Position numbers and translations under genes: made by a program. From the NCBI GenBank assembly GCA_016197405.1, contig JACPVR010000023.1, positions 62,001-126,000 on the forward strand: a stretch of DNA of 64,000 bases. The letters run 5' to 3'. Shown here one piece after another: positions 1 to 6,201 of this stretch. Source of the stretch: Mycobacterium sp. (GTDB lineage Bacteria; Actinomycetota; Actinomycetes; Mycobacteriales; Mycobacteriaceae). A model generated the notes under the pieces. The model worked only from the letters and a program-made list of their open reading frames with translations. It made no database searches and was not told where the DNA came from. Within the stretch, counting starts at the first letter, position 1, and each line of letters opens with the position of its first letter.

Positions 1-1199
1 ACGATGACCACCGAAACCGATGCGATGGCCAGGAACACACTGGCCTGGCCGAGATTGACCAGCAGCACACCGATTGCCAGCGTGGAGACCGCGATACCGG
101 TGATGACCGGAGTTCCGGTGCGCTTGTTGACCTTGGCCAGGAACTTGCCGAACGGCAGCCTGTTGTCGCGCGCCATCGAGAACATCACCCGGGAGGCCGA
201 GGCCTGGATGGCCAGCGTCGCCGAGAACATCGCCACCGCGACCAGGGCCAGCAGGGTCTTGCCCAGCCAGGTGTCGAGCTGGCTTTCGATGACCCAGGCC
301 ATACCGCCGGTGGCCAGATCGTCACCCAGTGCCGGTGCCGACATCAGCGCGGCCAGGATCATCAGGCCGCCACCGACGAAGGACACCAGCAATGCGTTGA
401 CGATGGCCTTGGGGGCGGTCCGGCGTGGATCCCGGGTCTCCTCGGAAAGCTCTGCGGCACTGTCGAATCCGTACATCACGTAGGCGGCCATCAGCATCGA
501 GGCCAGGAATGCGGGCAGGTAACCGAGCCCGCTGCCGTGGCCACCGGTGTCGGCGACGGCCTGTACCGGGCTGCGCTCGGCATTGAAGAACATCGCACCG
601 ATGATCAGGAAGACGCCGATGATCTCCAGCGTGACGCCGGTGACGGTGATGCGTGCCATGAACCGCACACCCGCGGCGCTGATGATGGTGCACAGCACGA
701 TGGTGATGCTGCCCAGGATGATGCCGTTGGTGGCTCCCGATACCGACAGCGGATCCATATCGTCGCCGACGAGCTGGAATCCGCTCCAGATCGGCGGCAG
801 CACGGTCTGCATGGCGATGGCCAGCGCCGCGATGCTGACGATGTAGCCGATGAGCATGAACCAGCCGGCGAACCAGCCGATGGCGTTACCGGCCAGCCGG
901 CGCGACCACTGGTAGATGGCACCGGCGACCGGGAATTTCCCGGACAGTTCGGCGAACACCAGGCATACGCAGAACTGGCACACGAAAACTATCGGCCAGG
1001 TGAAGAAGAAGGCCGGCCCGCCGAGGGCGAAGCCCAGCGGGAAGAAGGCGAACACCGTGGTGAGGATCGACACGAATGAGAAGCCGGCGGCGAACGCCGC
1101 GTAGCCACCGATGCCCCGGTGCAGTTCCTGGGTGTATCCGAGTTCTTCGAGGGTGGCGGCGTCCTCCTGCGAGGAGATCGCGGGATCGAAGGTGGTCAT
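1..1199 (-). CDS. APC-family amino acid permease (3' end outside window)
   Basis: About 399 N-terminal residues are visible; the stop lies beyond base 1. The ATG at 1199 follows an AGGAG ribosome site. The protein starts with a polar leader (MTTFDPAISSQEDAATLEEL) and continues as alternating hydrophobic segments, so at least nine membrane helices are visible. The stretch VFAELSGKFPVAGAIYQW and the later GFDSAAELSEETRDPRR are typical of amino acid/GABA/choline-type permeases of the APC superfamily. Role: proton- or sodium-coupled uptake of an amino acid or amine at the inner membrane; the substrate cannot be read from the sequence. It is divergent from the DUF294 gene across a 121-bp gap. Confident in the family, not in the substrate. 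Confidence 0.85.
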   Translation of the reverse strand, partial: MTTFDPAISSQEDAATLEELGYTQELHRGIGGYAAFAAGFSFVSILTTVFAFFPLGFALGGPAFFFTWPIVFVCQFCVCLVFAELSGKFPVAGAIYQWSRRLAGNAIGWFAGWFMLIGYIVSIAALAIAMQTVLPPIWSGFQLVGDDMDPLSVSGATNGIILGSITIVLCTIISAAGVRFMARITVTGVTLEIIGVFLIIGAMFFNAERSPVQAVADTGGHGSGLGYLPAFLASMLMAAYVMYGFDSAAELSEETRDPRRTAPKAIVNALLVSFVGGGLMILAALMSAPALGDDLATGGMAWVIESQLDTWLGKTLLALVAVAMFSATLAIQASASRVMFSMARDNRLPFGKFLAKVNKRTGTPVITGIAVSTLAIGVLLVNLGQASVFLAIASVSVVI

Positions 1200-1320
1200 G
1201 TGGTGCTCCTGGGGTCGGTATTACCTGTCATGCGATAGAAATTAGCCTGGATTGTTGTTACTTGCATTTCCTGCGGATCACAACTGTGTGACCAGATGCC
1301 TCTCGGGTGACAATGTCGGG

Positions 1321-2358
1321 GTGTCCGCCGGCCCGCACCGCAGTATTGCCGCCACCATCGCAGAGATCGATGCTGCCAGTGATGAACCCACGCTGCGCGC
1401 CGGGATCGACGGCGCCCATGACGCCGTGCGCGGCGAACTGGCTGCCCACACCCCGGCCGAGGCGTTGGCCGCGGGCTGGTCGGAGGTGCTTCGGCATGGC
1501 CTGGCGGCCGCGGTGCGACTGACCCCCGAAACCGGGTGGACGTGGTTCGTCTCGGGCAGTGTGGCGCGGGGCGAGGCGGCGCCGGGTTCGGATATCGAGA
1601 CGATGGTCGTCCTCGACGACGCCGTCGACGAGGACGGTAAGTCGTCACTGCTGGCCCGCGCCGCCGAGGTGCATGCGCTGCTGGAGCGGTGCGGCCTGCG
1701 CGGTGATGCCAACGGTGTGCTCGGCAGCAGGCCCCGGTTCTGCCGGCGGATGGGCAGCTGGACGCAGGGCATCGAGCAGTGGACCACCCATCCGGAGCAC
1801 GACCGGGGTGTCGTGATGACGGGCCTGCTCGCCGATTCGGCCGGACTGCCCGGCGTGCGCCGGTTGCCCGATGACGCGCTGCGGGCACCGGTGATCGCCG
1901 CGGCCGCGGCCACGTATCCGGCACGCCAGGCCCTGCTGCAGGATGCGACGGCGTTGCGGGCCGGCTTTCCGTCCCGGTTGCGGATGTTCACCACCGGCGG
2001 CGACACCGTCGACCTCAAGCGGGCCGCGGTGGACCCGGTCGTCAAAATCGCCCGGTGGGCGGCGGTATCGGCGTCCTCGACCGAACTGTCGACACTCAAA
2101 CGGCTCGATGCGGCAGCCGGCGCCGACATCCTCGATGCCGACGACGTGTCGGCCCTGCGGGATTGTTTCGTATGGCTGTTGCGGTTCCGCTGGCGGTATC
2201 GGGCCGGGCCGTGGTTGCGCGACGAACGTGTCGGCGATGTGGTGGCGCTCTCGGACATCGCGCCGCACGAGCGCGCGGTGCTGCGCAGCGTTGCCCGCGA
2301 GGTTGCCGGTATCAGCCGGAAGCTGACCTATCTGGCGTCGGTGCAGTCGTTCCGCTGA
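1321..2358 (+). CDS. DUF294-type nucleotidyltransferase-like protein
   Basis: This 345-residue protein has a nucleotidyltransferase-fold core: GSVARGEAAPGSDIE (about residues 77-91) matches the GS...D.E motif of GlnD/DUF294 proteins. It is followed by an alpha-helical C-terminal half like the DUF294 C-terminal substrate-binding domain. It has no CBS or cyclic-nucleotide domain, which many DUF294 proteins carry at the N-terminus. GTG 1321 is chosen because the upstream in-frame TTG at 1252 would add low-complexity residues unlike the family. The gene converges with the DnaQ-type exonuclease and overlaps it by 31 bp; from general knowledge, DUF294 proteins and DnaQ-like exonucleases are often neighbours, frequently near acetate-transport genes. 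The nucleotide target is unknown. Confidence 0.75.
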   Translation: MSAGPHRSIAATIAEIDAASDEPTLRAGIDGAHDAVRGELAAHTPAEALAAGWSEVLRHGLAAAVRLTPETGWTWFVSGSVARGEAAPGSDIETMVVLDDAVDEDGKSSLLARAAEVHALLERCGLRGDANGVLGSRPRFCRRMGSWTQGIEQWTTHPEHDRGVVMTGLLADSAGLPGVRRLPDDALRAPVIAAAAATYPARQALLQDATALRAGFPSRLRMFTTGGDTVDLKRAAVDPVVKIARWAAVSASSTELSTLKRLDAAAGADILDADDVSALRDCFVWLLRFRWRYRAGPWLRDERVGDVVALSDIAPHERAVLRSVAREVAGISRKLTYLASVQSFR

Positions 2359-2909
2359 ATCAGCCGGTCATACCAGCGCATGGCCCACCGGGCGTCGCCC
2401 AGTGCGGTGTGCCGCTGCGCACCGCTGGGCGGCCGGACCCCGCACTGTCGTGACAGTGCGGCGAAATCGGTCTCGGGCTCACGCCCGGCGGCCCGCACGG
2501 CTTTGGTGGCCAGCGGCACCACATCGACGAGTTCGGGATGCCAGCGCGGTGTGAGGCCATGTCGCCCAAGTAGTTCGGCCAGACATTCGGTGTCGAACTG
2601 CGGTACCACCGCCACCACCGTGGCATCGGCGGTCCACTCGTGCACCAACGCCGCGGCCGCCCCGGCGCGATACACCCGGGGGAAGTACAGCGGCCGGTCG
2701 CGTGCCTGCGGGTGCCGCTTGTGGAAACCACCGATCGCCAGGCTCACCGGATTGGCCGACCCCAGGTCGAGATCGGAGACGTCGACACACAGATGCAGCC
2801 TGGTCTGCGCGTCACCGCTGCGGCGCAGGATCGCGATCTCCCACGGACGCCGGCCCCGGTGCAGACCGGTGGTCTCGGTGTCGAGGAAGGCCAGGGTGGG
2901 AACGGGCAT
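2328..2909 (-). CDS. DnaQ-like (DEDDh) 3'-5' exonuclease domain protein
   Basis: This 193-residue single-domain protein has the exonuclease I motif near its start (LAFLDTETTGL, with Asp and Glu metal ligands). A mid-protein Asp follows in VPQFDTECLAELL, and HTALGDARWAMRWYD near the C-terminus fits Exo III (His and Asp of DEDDh). It probably degrades single-stranded DNA or RNA ends, or small oligonucleotides, in the cytosol. The ATG at 2909 is preferred over a TTG nine bases upstream; neither has a clear ribosome site, so leaderless translation is possible. Its 3' end overlaps the DUF294 gene on the opposite strand. It is not the polymerase III epsilon subunit: it is short and lies in no replisome context. 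Confidence 0.8.
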   Translation of the reverse strand: MPVPTLAFLDTETTGLHRGRRPWEIAILRRSGDAQTRLHLCVDVSDLDLGSANPVSLAIGGFHKRHPQARDRPLYFPRVYRAGAAAALVHEWTADATVVAVVPQFDTECLAELLGRHGLTPRWHPELVDVVPLATKAVRAAGREPETDFAALSRQCGVRPPSGAQRHTALGDARWAMRWYDRLIQRNDCTDAR

Positions 2910-2920
2910 CGCAGACAAAC

Positions 2921-3034
2921 TAGCGCGACGACGATGCCGGGCGAGGGACGAGCCCGGCTGAGGAGTTGCGCAATTCGGCCTAGCGCGACGACGATGCCGG
3001 GCGAGGGACGAGCCCGGCTGAGGAGTTGCGCAAT
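2921..3034. repeat. Tandem direct repeat, period 60 bp, two copies
   Basis: Bases 2921-2974 are repeated without a mismatch at 2981-3034 (54 identical bases, exact 60-bp period); the remaining six bases of each unit differ. Each unit contains an inverted repeat GCCGGGC...GCCCGGC (2936-2942 with 2952-2958) able to form a hairpin. The array lies between the 3' end of sulP and the 5' end of the exonuclease gene, both on the minus strand. It resembles mycobacterial MIRU/VNTR loci in size and position, but I cannot assign it to a named family. The hairpins could help terminate the sulP transcript. Confidence 0.85.
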
Positions 3035-3052
3035 CGGACGAGCGCGGCTGGG

Positions 3053-4705
3053 TCAGCGTTCGACGATGTGGCTGCGCGCGTGGGTCACGGCGTCGTCGAG
3101 TGAATCGATCAGATGGTTCTCATGCCGCAGTTCGTCGAGGACGCCGACATTGGTCAACAGGTTGAGGTGTTCGGGTTGGACGCCCTTGATTATCACCGTG
3201 ATTCCGCGGGATTCGAGCTCTGTGGTGATCTCGGCGAGCGTGTGCGCGCCGGTGGCGTCGAGCAGACCCAGCTGTGACATCCGGATTATCACCACATCGG
3301 TCTGCGGATGTTCGGAGTCGGTGATCATCGCCGAAATGCGTTCGGCGGCACCGAAGAACATCGCACCGTCCAGGCGTAGCAACGCGATCCGTTCATCGCC
3401 GGGCCGGGCGGGACCGGGCAGCGGTTCGCGCGTAACACTGCTGCGTCGCGCGACTCCGCGCAGCGCGAAGAAGGCCGCCACCAGGACGCCGATCTCGACG
3501 GCCTCGATCAGGTCGAAACACACCGTGACGGCCGCGGTCAGCACGAATGTCGCGGCATCCGACCGGGTGGACCGCAGGATTTTGGCGATCGTGGTGCCCG
3601 AGATCATCCGCAGGGAGGTCACCATCAGTACCGCCGAGAGTGCGGCCAGCGGTATGGCCGAGACCGGACCGGTCGCGTAGTAGACCACTGCCAGCAGCAG
3701 CACCGAGTGCACGATCGCCGACACCCGGGTGCGCGCGCCGGATCGGACATTGACCGCGGTACGGGCGATGGCTCCGGTCGCCGGCATCCCGCCGAAGACC
3801 CCGGAGGCCATCGACGCCAGGCCCTGGCCCAGGAGTTCGCGGTCGGGGTTGTAGGGGCCGGTCGGTGACATGGTGGCCGCCACCCGCGCCGAGAGCAGGG
3901 ATTCGATGGCGGCCAGGGCCGCGATGGCCAGCGCCGCGCCCAGCAGCGCGCGCAATGCACCGAGATCGGCATTGGGCAGTACCGGGGCGGGCAGGTGGGC
4001 GGGCAGCTCACCGATGCGTGCCACGGGCAGGCCGGTGGTGATGACCAGGACGGTGGCGGCGACGACCGCTGTCAGGGATTCCGGAATGGCCCGATGCAGC
4101 CGCGGCAGCACCAGCATCAACACCGCGACCGCTGCGACCACCAGCAGCGGCCACCGCGCCGCAGCCCATTCGGTGTTGATCGCGACGTGCCATGCTGCGG
4201 CCAGGGGGCCTTGTCCCGCAGGGCTTTTCGCACCGAGAGCGGCGGGAACCTGCTGGAGGAAGATTATCGTCGCGATGCCCAGGGTGAAACCCTCGATCAC
4301 CGGCCACGGGATGAACACCACGGCGCGACCGAGCCCGGTGATGCCTGCCGCCAGCACGATGACACCGGCCAGGATCGTCACCAGGGCAATGCTTCCCATC
4401 CCGAACTGCGCGACGATGGGTGCGAGCACCACGGCCATCGCCCCGGTCGGTCCGGAAACCTGGACATGCGATCCGCCGAATACCGCGGCCACTATTCCGG
4501 CCACCACGGCGGTGATGAGTCCGGCTGCCGCGCCGACGCCGGAGCTGATGCCGAATGCCAGTGCCAGCGGCAGCGCCACCACACCGACCGTCATGCCCGC
4601 GGCGATATCGCGCCGCCAGGACCGGGGGAGTTCGGCATAGTCGGCGCGGCGCGGGAGCAGTTGGGTTGCCCTGGCGGCGATCGTGCGTAGCTGTGTTGTG
4701 CTCAT
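3053..4705 (-). CDS. SulP-family anion transporter with STAS domain
   Basis: This 550-residue inner-membrane protein has a hydrophobic domain of roughly 10-14 helices (residues about 35-415, beginning RDIAAGMTVGVVALPLALAF) with the SulP signature region QVSGPTGAMAVVLAP. A cytosolic STAS domain follows (about 440-550; ALLRLDGAMFFGAAERI and SQLGLLDATGAHTLAEI). Family members import sulfate, bicarbonate, dicarboxylates or other anions. ATG 4705 overlaps the stop of the upstream arsR gene as ATGA, so the two are translationally coupled. The reading frame stays open far upstream through arsR, but that extension is not part of this protein. Regulation by the ArsR protein and possibly by the divergent CsoR-type repressor is inferred from the operators between them. 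Confidence 0.9.
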   Translation of the reverse strand: MSTTQLRTIAARATQLLPRRADYAELPRSWRRDIAAGMTVGVVALPLALAFGISSGVGAAAGLITAVVAGIVAAVFGGSHVQVSGPTGAMAVVLAPIVAQFGMGSIALVTILAGVIVLAAGITGLGRAVVFIPWPVIEGFTLGIATIIFLQQVPAALGAKSPAGQGPLAAAWHVAINTEWAAARWPLLVVAAVAVLMLVLPRLHRAIPESLTAVVAATVLVITTGLPVARIGELPAHLPAPVLPNADLGALRALLGAALAIAALAAIESLLSARVAATMSPTGPYNPDRELLGQGLASMASGVFGGMPATGAIARTAVNVRSGARTRVSAIVHSVLLLAVVYYATGPVSAIPLAALSAVLMVTSLRMISGTTIAKILRSTRSDAATFVLTAAVTVCFDLIEAVEIGVLVAAFFALRGVARRSSVTREPLPGPARPGDERIALLRLDGAMFFGAAERISAMITDSEHPQTDVVIIRMSQLGLLDATGAHTLAEITTELESRGITVIIKGVQPEHLNLLTNVGVLDELRHENHLIDSLDDAVTHARSHIVER

Positions 4706-5079
4706 CGCGGTTTGCCGATGGGCGGAAGACCGTCGAGCGCGCGAAGGTGTTCGTGGCTGGCGGTCAGGGTGTCGGCCAGGAAAGTCCTGGCGATGGACAG
4801 CAGCTCGGAAACCTTCGGGTGCGCCAGTCGGTAGTAGACCGCGTTGCCGACGCGTTCGGAGCTGACGACGTGGTGGCGCTTGAGAACCGCGAGATGCTGG
4901 GACAGCAGCGTCGGCTCGATATCGGTCTCGGATTGGATATCGCTGACCGGTACCGGATCCTCGGCCGCGCTCAGAATCTCCAGAACCCGGATGCGTGCGG
5001 GGTGGGCGAGCGCCTTGAACAGGTTGGCCTTGATCTCGTAGAGCGGTTGTTCGGCGAGGGCGAGGAAGTTCGCGGGCAT
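4702..5079 (-). CDS. ArsR/SmtB-family transcriptional regulator
   Basis: This 125-residue winged-helix repressor has the ArsR core LFKALAHPARIRVLEIL (about 20-36), recognition helix region EPTLLSQHLAVLKRHHVV, and wing SSERVGNAVYYRLAHPKV. There is no cysteine in the protein, so it cannot use the thiolate metal or arsenic sites of classical ArsR/CadC, nor the Cys pair of persulfide-sensing SqrR/BigR. The effector is unknown. It is the first gene of the arsR-sulP operon and overlaps sulP by 4 bp (ATGA). A perfect 10-bp inverted repeat lies 16 bp upstream of the start, so autoregulation is likely. A different ligand chemistry, such as histidine/acid metal binding, is possible. Confidence 0.9.
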   Translation of the reverse strand: MPANFLALAEQPLYEIKANLFKALAHPARIRVLEILSAAEDPVPVSDIQSETDIEPTLLSQHLAVLKRHHVVSSERVGNAVYYRLAHPKVSELLSIARTFLADTLTASHEHLRALDGLPPIGKPR

Positions 5080-5094
5080 GGCGACCTAGCAATT

Positions 5095-5122
5095 GATGGA
5101 TTGAACGAATTCTCAATCCATC
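5095..5122. promoter_or_regulatory. Candidate ArsR operator (10-8-10 inverted repeat)
   Basis: GATGGATTGA (5095-5104) and TCAATCCATC (5113-5122) are perfect inverted repeats separated by 8 bp. They sit immediately upstream of arsR, where a repressor would block its promoter. ArsR-family sites are typically inverted repeats with TGA/TCA-rich inner ends, as here. Assignment to the neighbouring ArsR is inference from position. Confidence 0.7.
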
Positions 5123-5161
5123 GTACGCGGACGGTGGTACCGGGCCGTCGCGGCGGTATAG

Positions 5162-5192
5162 CGATACCCCCACCGGTACGGTGGGGGTATCG
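5162..5192. promoter_or_regulatory. Candidate CsoR/CstR operator (14-3-14 inverted repeat)
   Basis: CGATACCCCCACCG (5162-5175) and CGGTGGGGGTATCG (5179-5192) form a perfect inverted repeat with a 3-bp spacer. The TACCC...GGGTA core with a C-run and a G-run is the known pattern of CsoR-family sites (CsoR, RicR, CstR). It ends 20 bp before the start of the CsoR-family gene, so it probably autoregulates that gene and may also act on the divergent arsR-sulP promoter. Confidence 0.8.
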
Positions 5193-5211
5193 AACCGGGA
5201 GGAGATCACCA

Positions 5212-5481
5212 ATGGTTGGTGACGACGAAGCCTTGGCGGCGGTGCTCAACCGCCTGCGGCGGGCGCAGGGGCAGCTGGCGGGCGTCATATCGATGATCGA
5301 ACAGGGCCGCGACTGCAAGGACGTGGTCACCCAACTGGCTGCGGTGTCCCGGGCGCTGGACCGCGCCGGGTTCAAGATCGTCGCCACCGGGCTGCGGGAA
5401 TGCGTCACCGGCGCGGGCCGCGACGGCGCGGCCCCGATGACCGAGGCCGAGTTGGAAAAGCTCTTCCTGGCACTGGCCTGA
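5212..5481 (+). CDS. CsoR/CstR-family (DUF156) repressor, Cys-Gly-Cys ligand set
   Basis: This 89-residue all-helical repressor of the metal-sensitive DUF156 family begins RLRRAQGQLAGVISMIEQGRDC. Copper-sensing CsoR uses Cys36, His61 and Cys65. Here the aligned positions are Cys35, Gly60 and Cys64, so the His ligand is missing while the two cysteines keep the 29-residue spacing of CstR (Cys31 and Cys60 in S. aureus), which reacts with persulfides. A sulfur-species sensor is therefore more likely than a copper sensor; this is inference. The start at ATG 5212 is set by a strong GGGAGGAGA site. A perfect operator lies just upstream, and the gene is divergent from arsR-sulP. No effector gene follows in the same operon. 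Confidence 0.85.
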   Translation: MVGDDEALAAVLNRLRRAQGQLAGVISMIEQGRDCKDVVTQLAAVSRALDRAGFKIVATGLRECVTGAGRDGAAPMTEAELEKLFLALA

Positions 5482-5501
5482 TCCCGGTGCGCGAAACCCG
5501 G

Positions 5502-5531
5502 TTGCGCGGCCAGGTCCCATGCCACTAGTCT
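5502..5531 (+). promoter_or_regulatory. Candidate promoter of the leu-type leader
   Basis: TTGCGC (5502-5507) and TAGTCT (5526-5531) are spaced 18 bp, and the GTG of the leader peptide starts nine bases after the -10. The leader mRNA could thus begin at or within a base or two of the start codon and be translated as a leaderless message. Read from motif similarity only. Confidence 0.45.
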
Positions 5532-5539
5532 CGGCGACC

Positions 5540-5581
5540 GTGAGTCATCTTCTCGTAGTAGCCACCCGCAGCGGGGTCTGA
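5540..5581 (+). CDS. Leader peptide (13 residues, Leu-Leu-Val-Val)
   Basis: GTG 5540 opens a 13-codon frame reading MSHLLVVATRSGV, followed by TGA. The consecutive Leu-Leu-Val-Val codons are the type of sequence used to sense charged leucyl/valyl-tRNA in attenuation of branched-chain amino acid genes. The Val codons lie in GTAGTAGC (5555-5562), which is perfectly complementary to GCTACTAC at 5611-5618. Leaders of this kind are described for actinobacterial leuA genes. Here the first downstream gene encodes only the LeuA regulatory domain. Confidence 0.7.
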   Translation: MSHLLVVATRSGV

Positions 5582-5632
5582 TCCAGACCGACCCCTCGCT
5601 GTGGGTCGAAGCTACTACCCGTCGGTCGCTGG
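5555..5632 (+). promoter_or_regulatory. Attenuator-like RNA with competing helices (LEU-element type)
   Basis: Several mutually exclusive pairings are visible: GTAGTAGC 5555-5562 with GCTACTAC 5611-5618 (8 bp); GGTCTG with CAGACC around 5575-5589; CGACCC with GGGTCG around 5590-5608; and GACCGAC 5587-5593 with GTCGGTC 5621-5627. One partner of the long-range helix lies inside the leader-peptide codons, so ribosome position would decide which structure forms. This matches the logic of leuA leader regulation in Actinobacteria. No clear U-run terminator is seen, so control of translation or factor-dependent termination is possible. Confidence 0.6.
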
Positions 5633-5655
5633 ATTTCGAGCAGACAGACCGGCAC

Positions 5656-6201
5656 ATGACATCTCACCTGAGCACCGCAATCGCGAGCCCCCGGTTCGCC
5701 GATTTCTTCGACACCCCACTGCCGCGCGGACTTCGCGATATCACCGCCGACATGTCCTGGGATGACGTCGCAACACATTTCGGATCCGCCGGCGGCGCGG
5801 TGCGGCTGGAACACTGGGAATGCACCGACCTCGCCCGCCCGACGTCGCGGCTGGGACCGCAAGCGCGCAACTACCGGGCCACCATCACCGTCGGCGCGGC
5901 CACCACGACCGTGACCACCGCCGCGGCGGGGCCCATCGGCGCTCTGACAGCGCTGCTCTACGAATGCGGTGCGGGCCTGGAGATGCTGCGGTTCCATCAA
6001 CTGCGCTCCGGCGGGCACACCGCCACCTTCGTCCTCGGCAGCTCTCGATCGCGCACCGAATGGGCGATCGGCTGGTCGGAATGCGCAGGCGAATCAGCGC
6101 TGCGCGCGGTGATCGCCTGCGCGGACCGGCTCTACTACCCGATCGGCCGCAGCACGATCGGCATACCGTCGATCGGCACCGGCATACCACCGAAGTCGTA
6201 G
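5656..6201 (+). CDS. Stand-alone LeuA regulatory-domain protein
   Basis: This 181-residue protein aligns only with the C-terminal part of 2-isopropylmalate synthase. Residues about 25-60 (DITADMSWDDVATHF and following) resemble the connecting subdomain, and residues about 73-160 (ATITVG; GPIGALTALLYECGAGLEML; EWAIGWSECAGESALRAVIACADR) resemble the leucine-binding LeuA_dimer domain. The catalytic TIM barrel and its metal motifs are absent, so it cannot make isopropylmalate itself. It may bind leucine, or modulate LeuA by heterodimerisation. The leuA-type leader upstream implies branched-chain amino acid control. No ribosome site precedes ATG 5656. The last 67 bp overlap the antisense 3' end of cyp136, and the C-terminal tail after CADRLYY is unlike the family. 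Confidence 0.75.
   Translation: MTSHLSTAIASPRFADFFDTPLPRGLRDITADMSWDDVATHFGSAGGAVRLEHWECTDLARPTSRLGPQARNYRATITVGAATTTVTTAAAGPIGALTALLYECGAGLEMLRFHQLRSGGHTATFVLGSSRSRTEWAIGWSECAGESALRAVIACADRLYYPIGRSTIGIPSIGTGIPPKS

Noticed and set aside
2921..3034. Possible CRISPR array
   Set aside because: Only two copies, the units are adjacent with 6-bp differences instead of unique spacers, and no cas genes are nearby.
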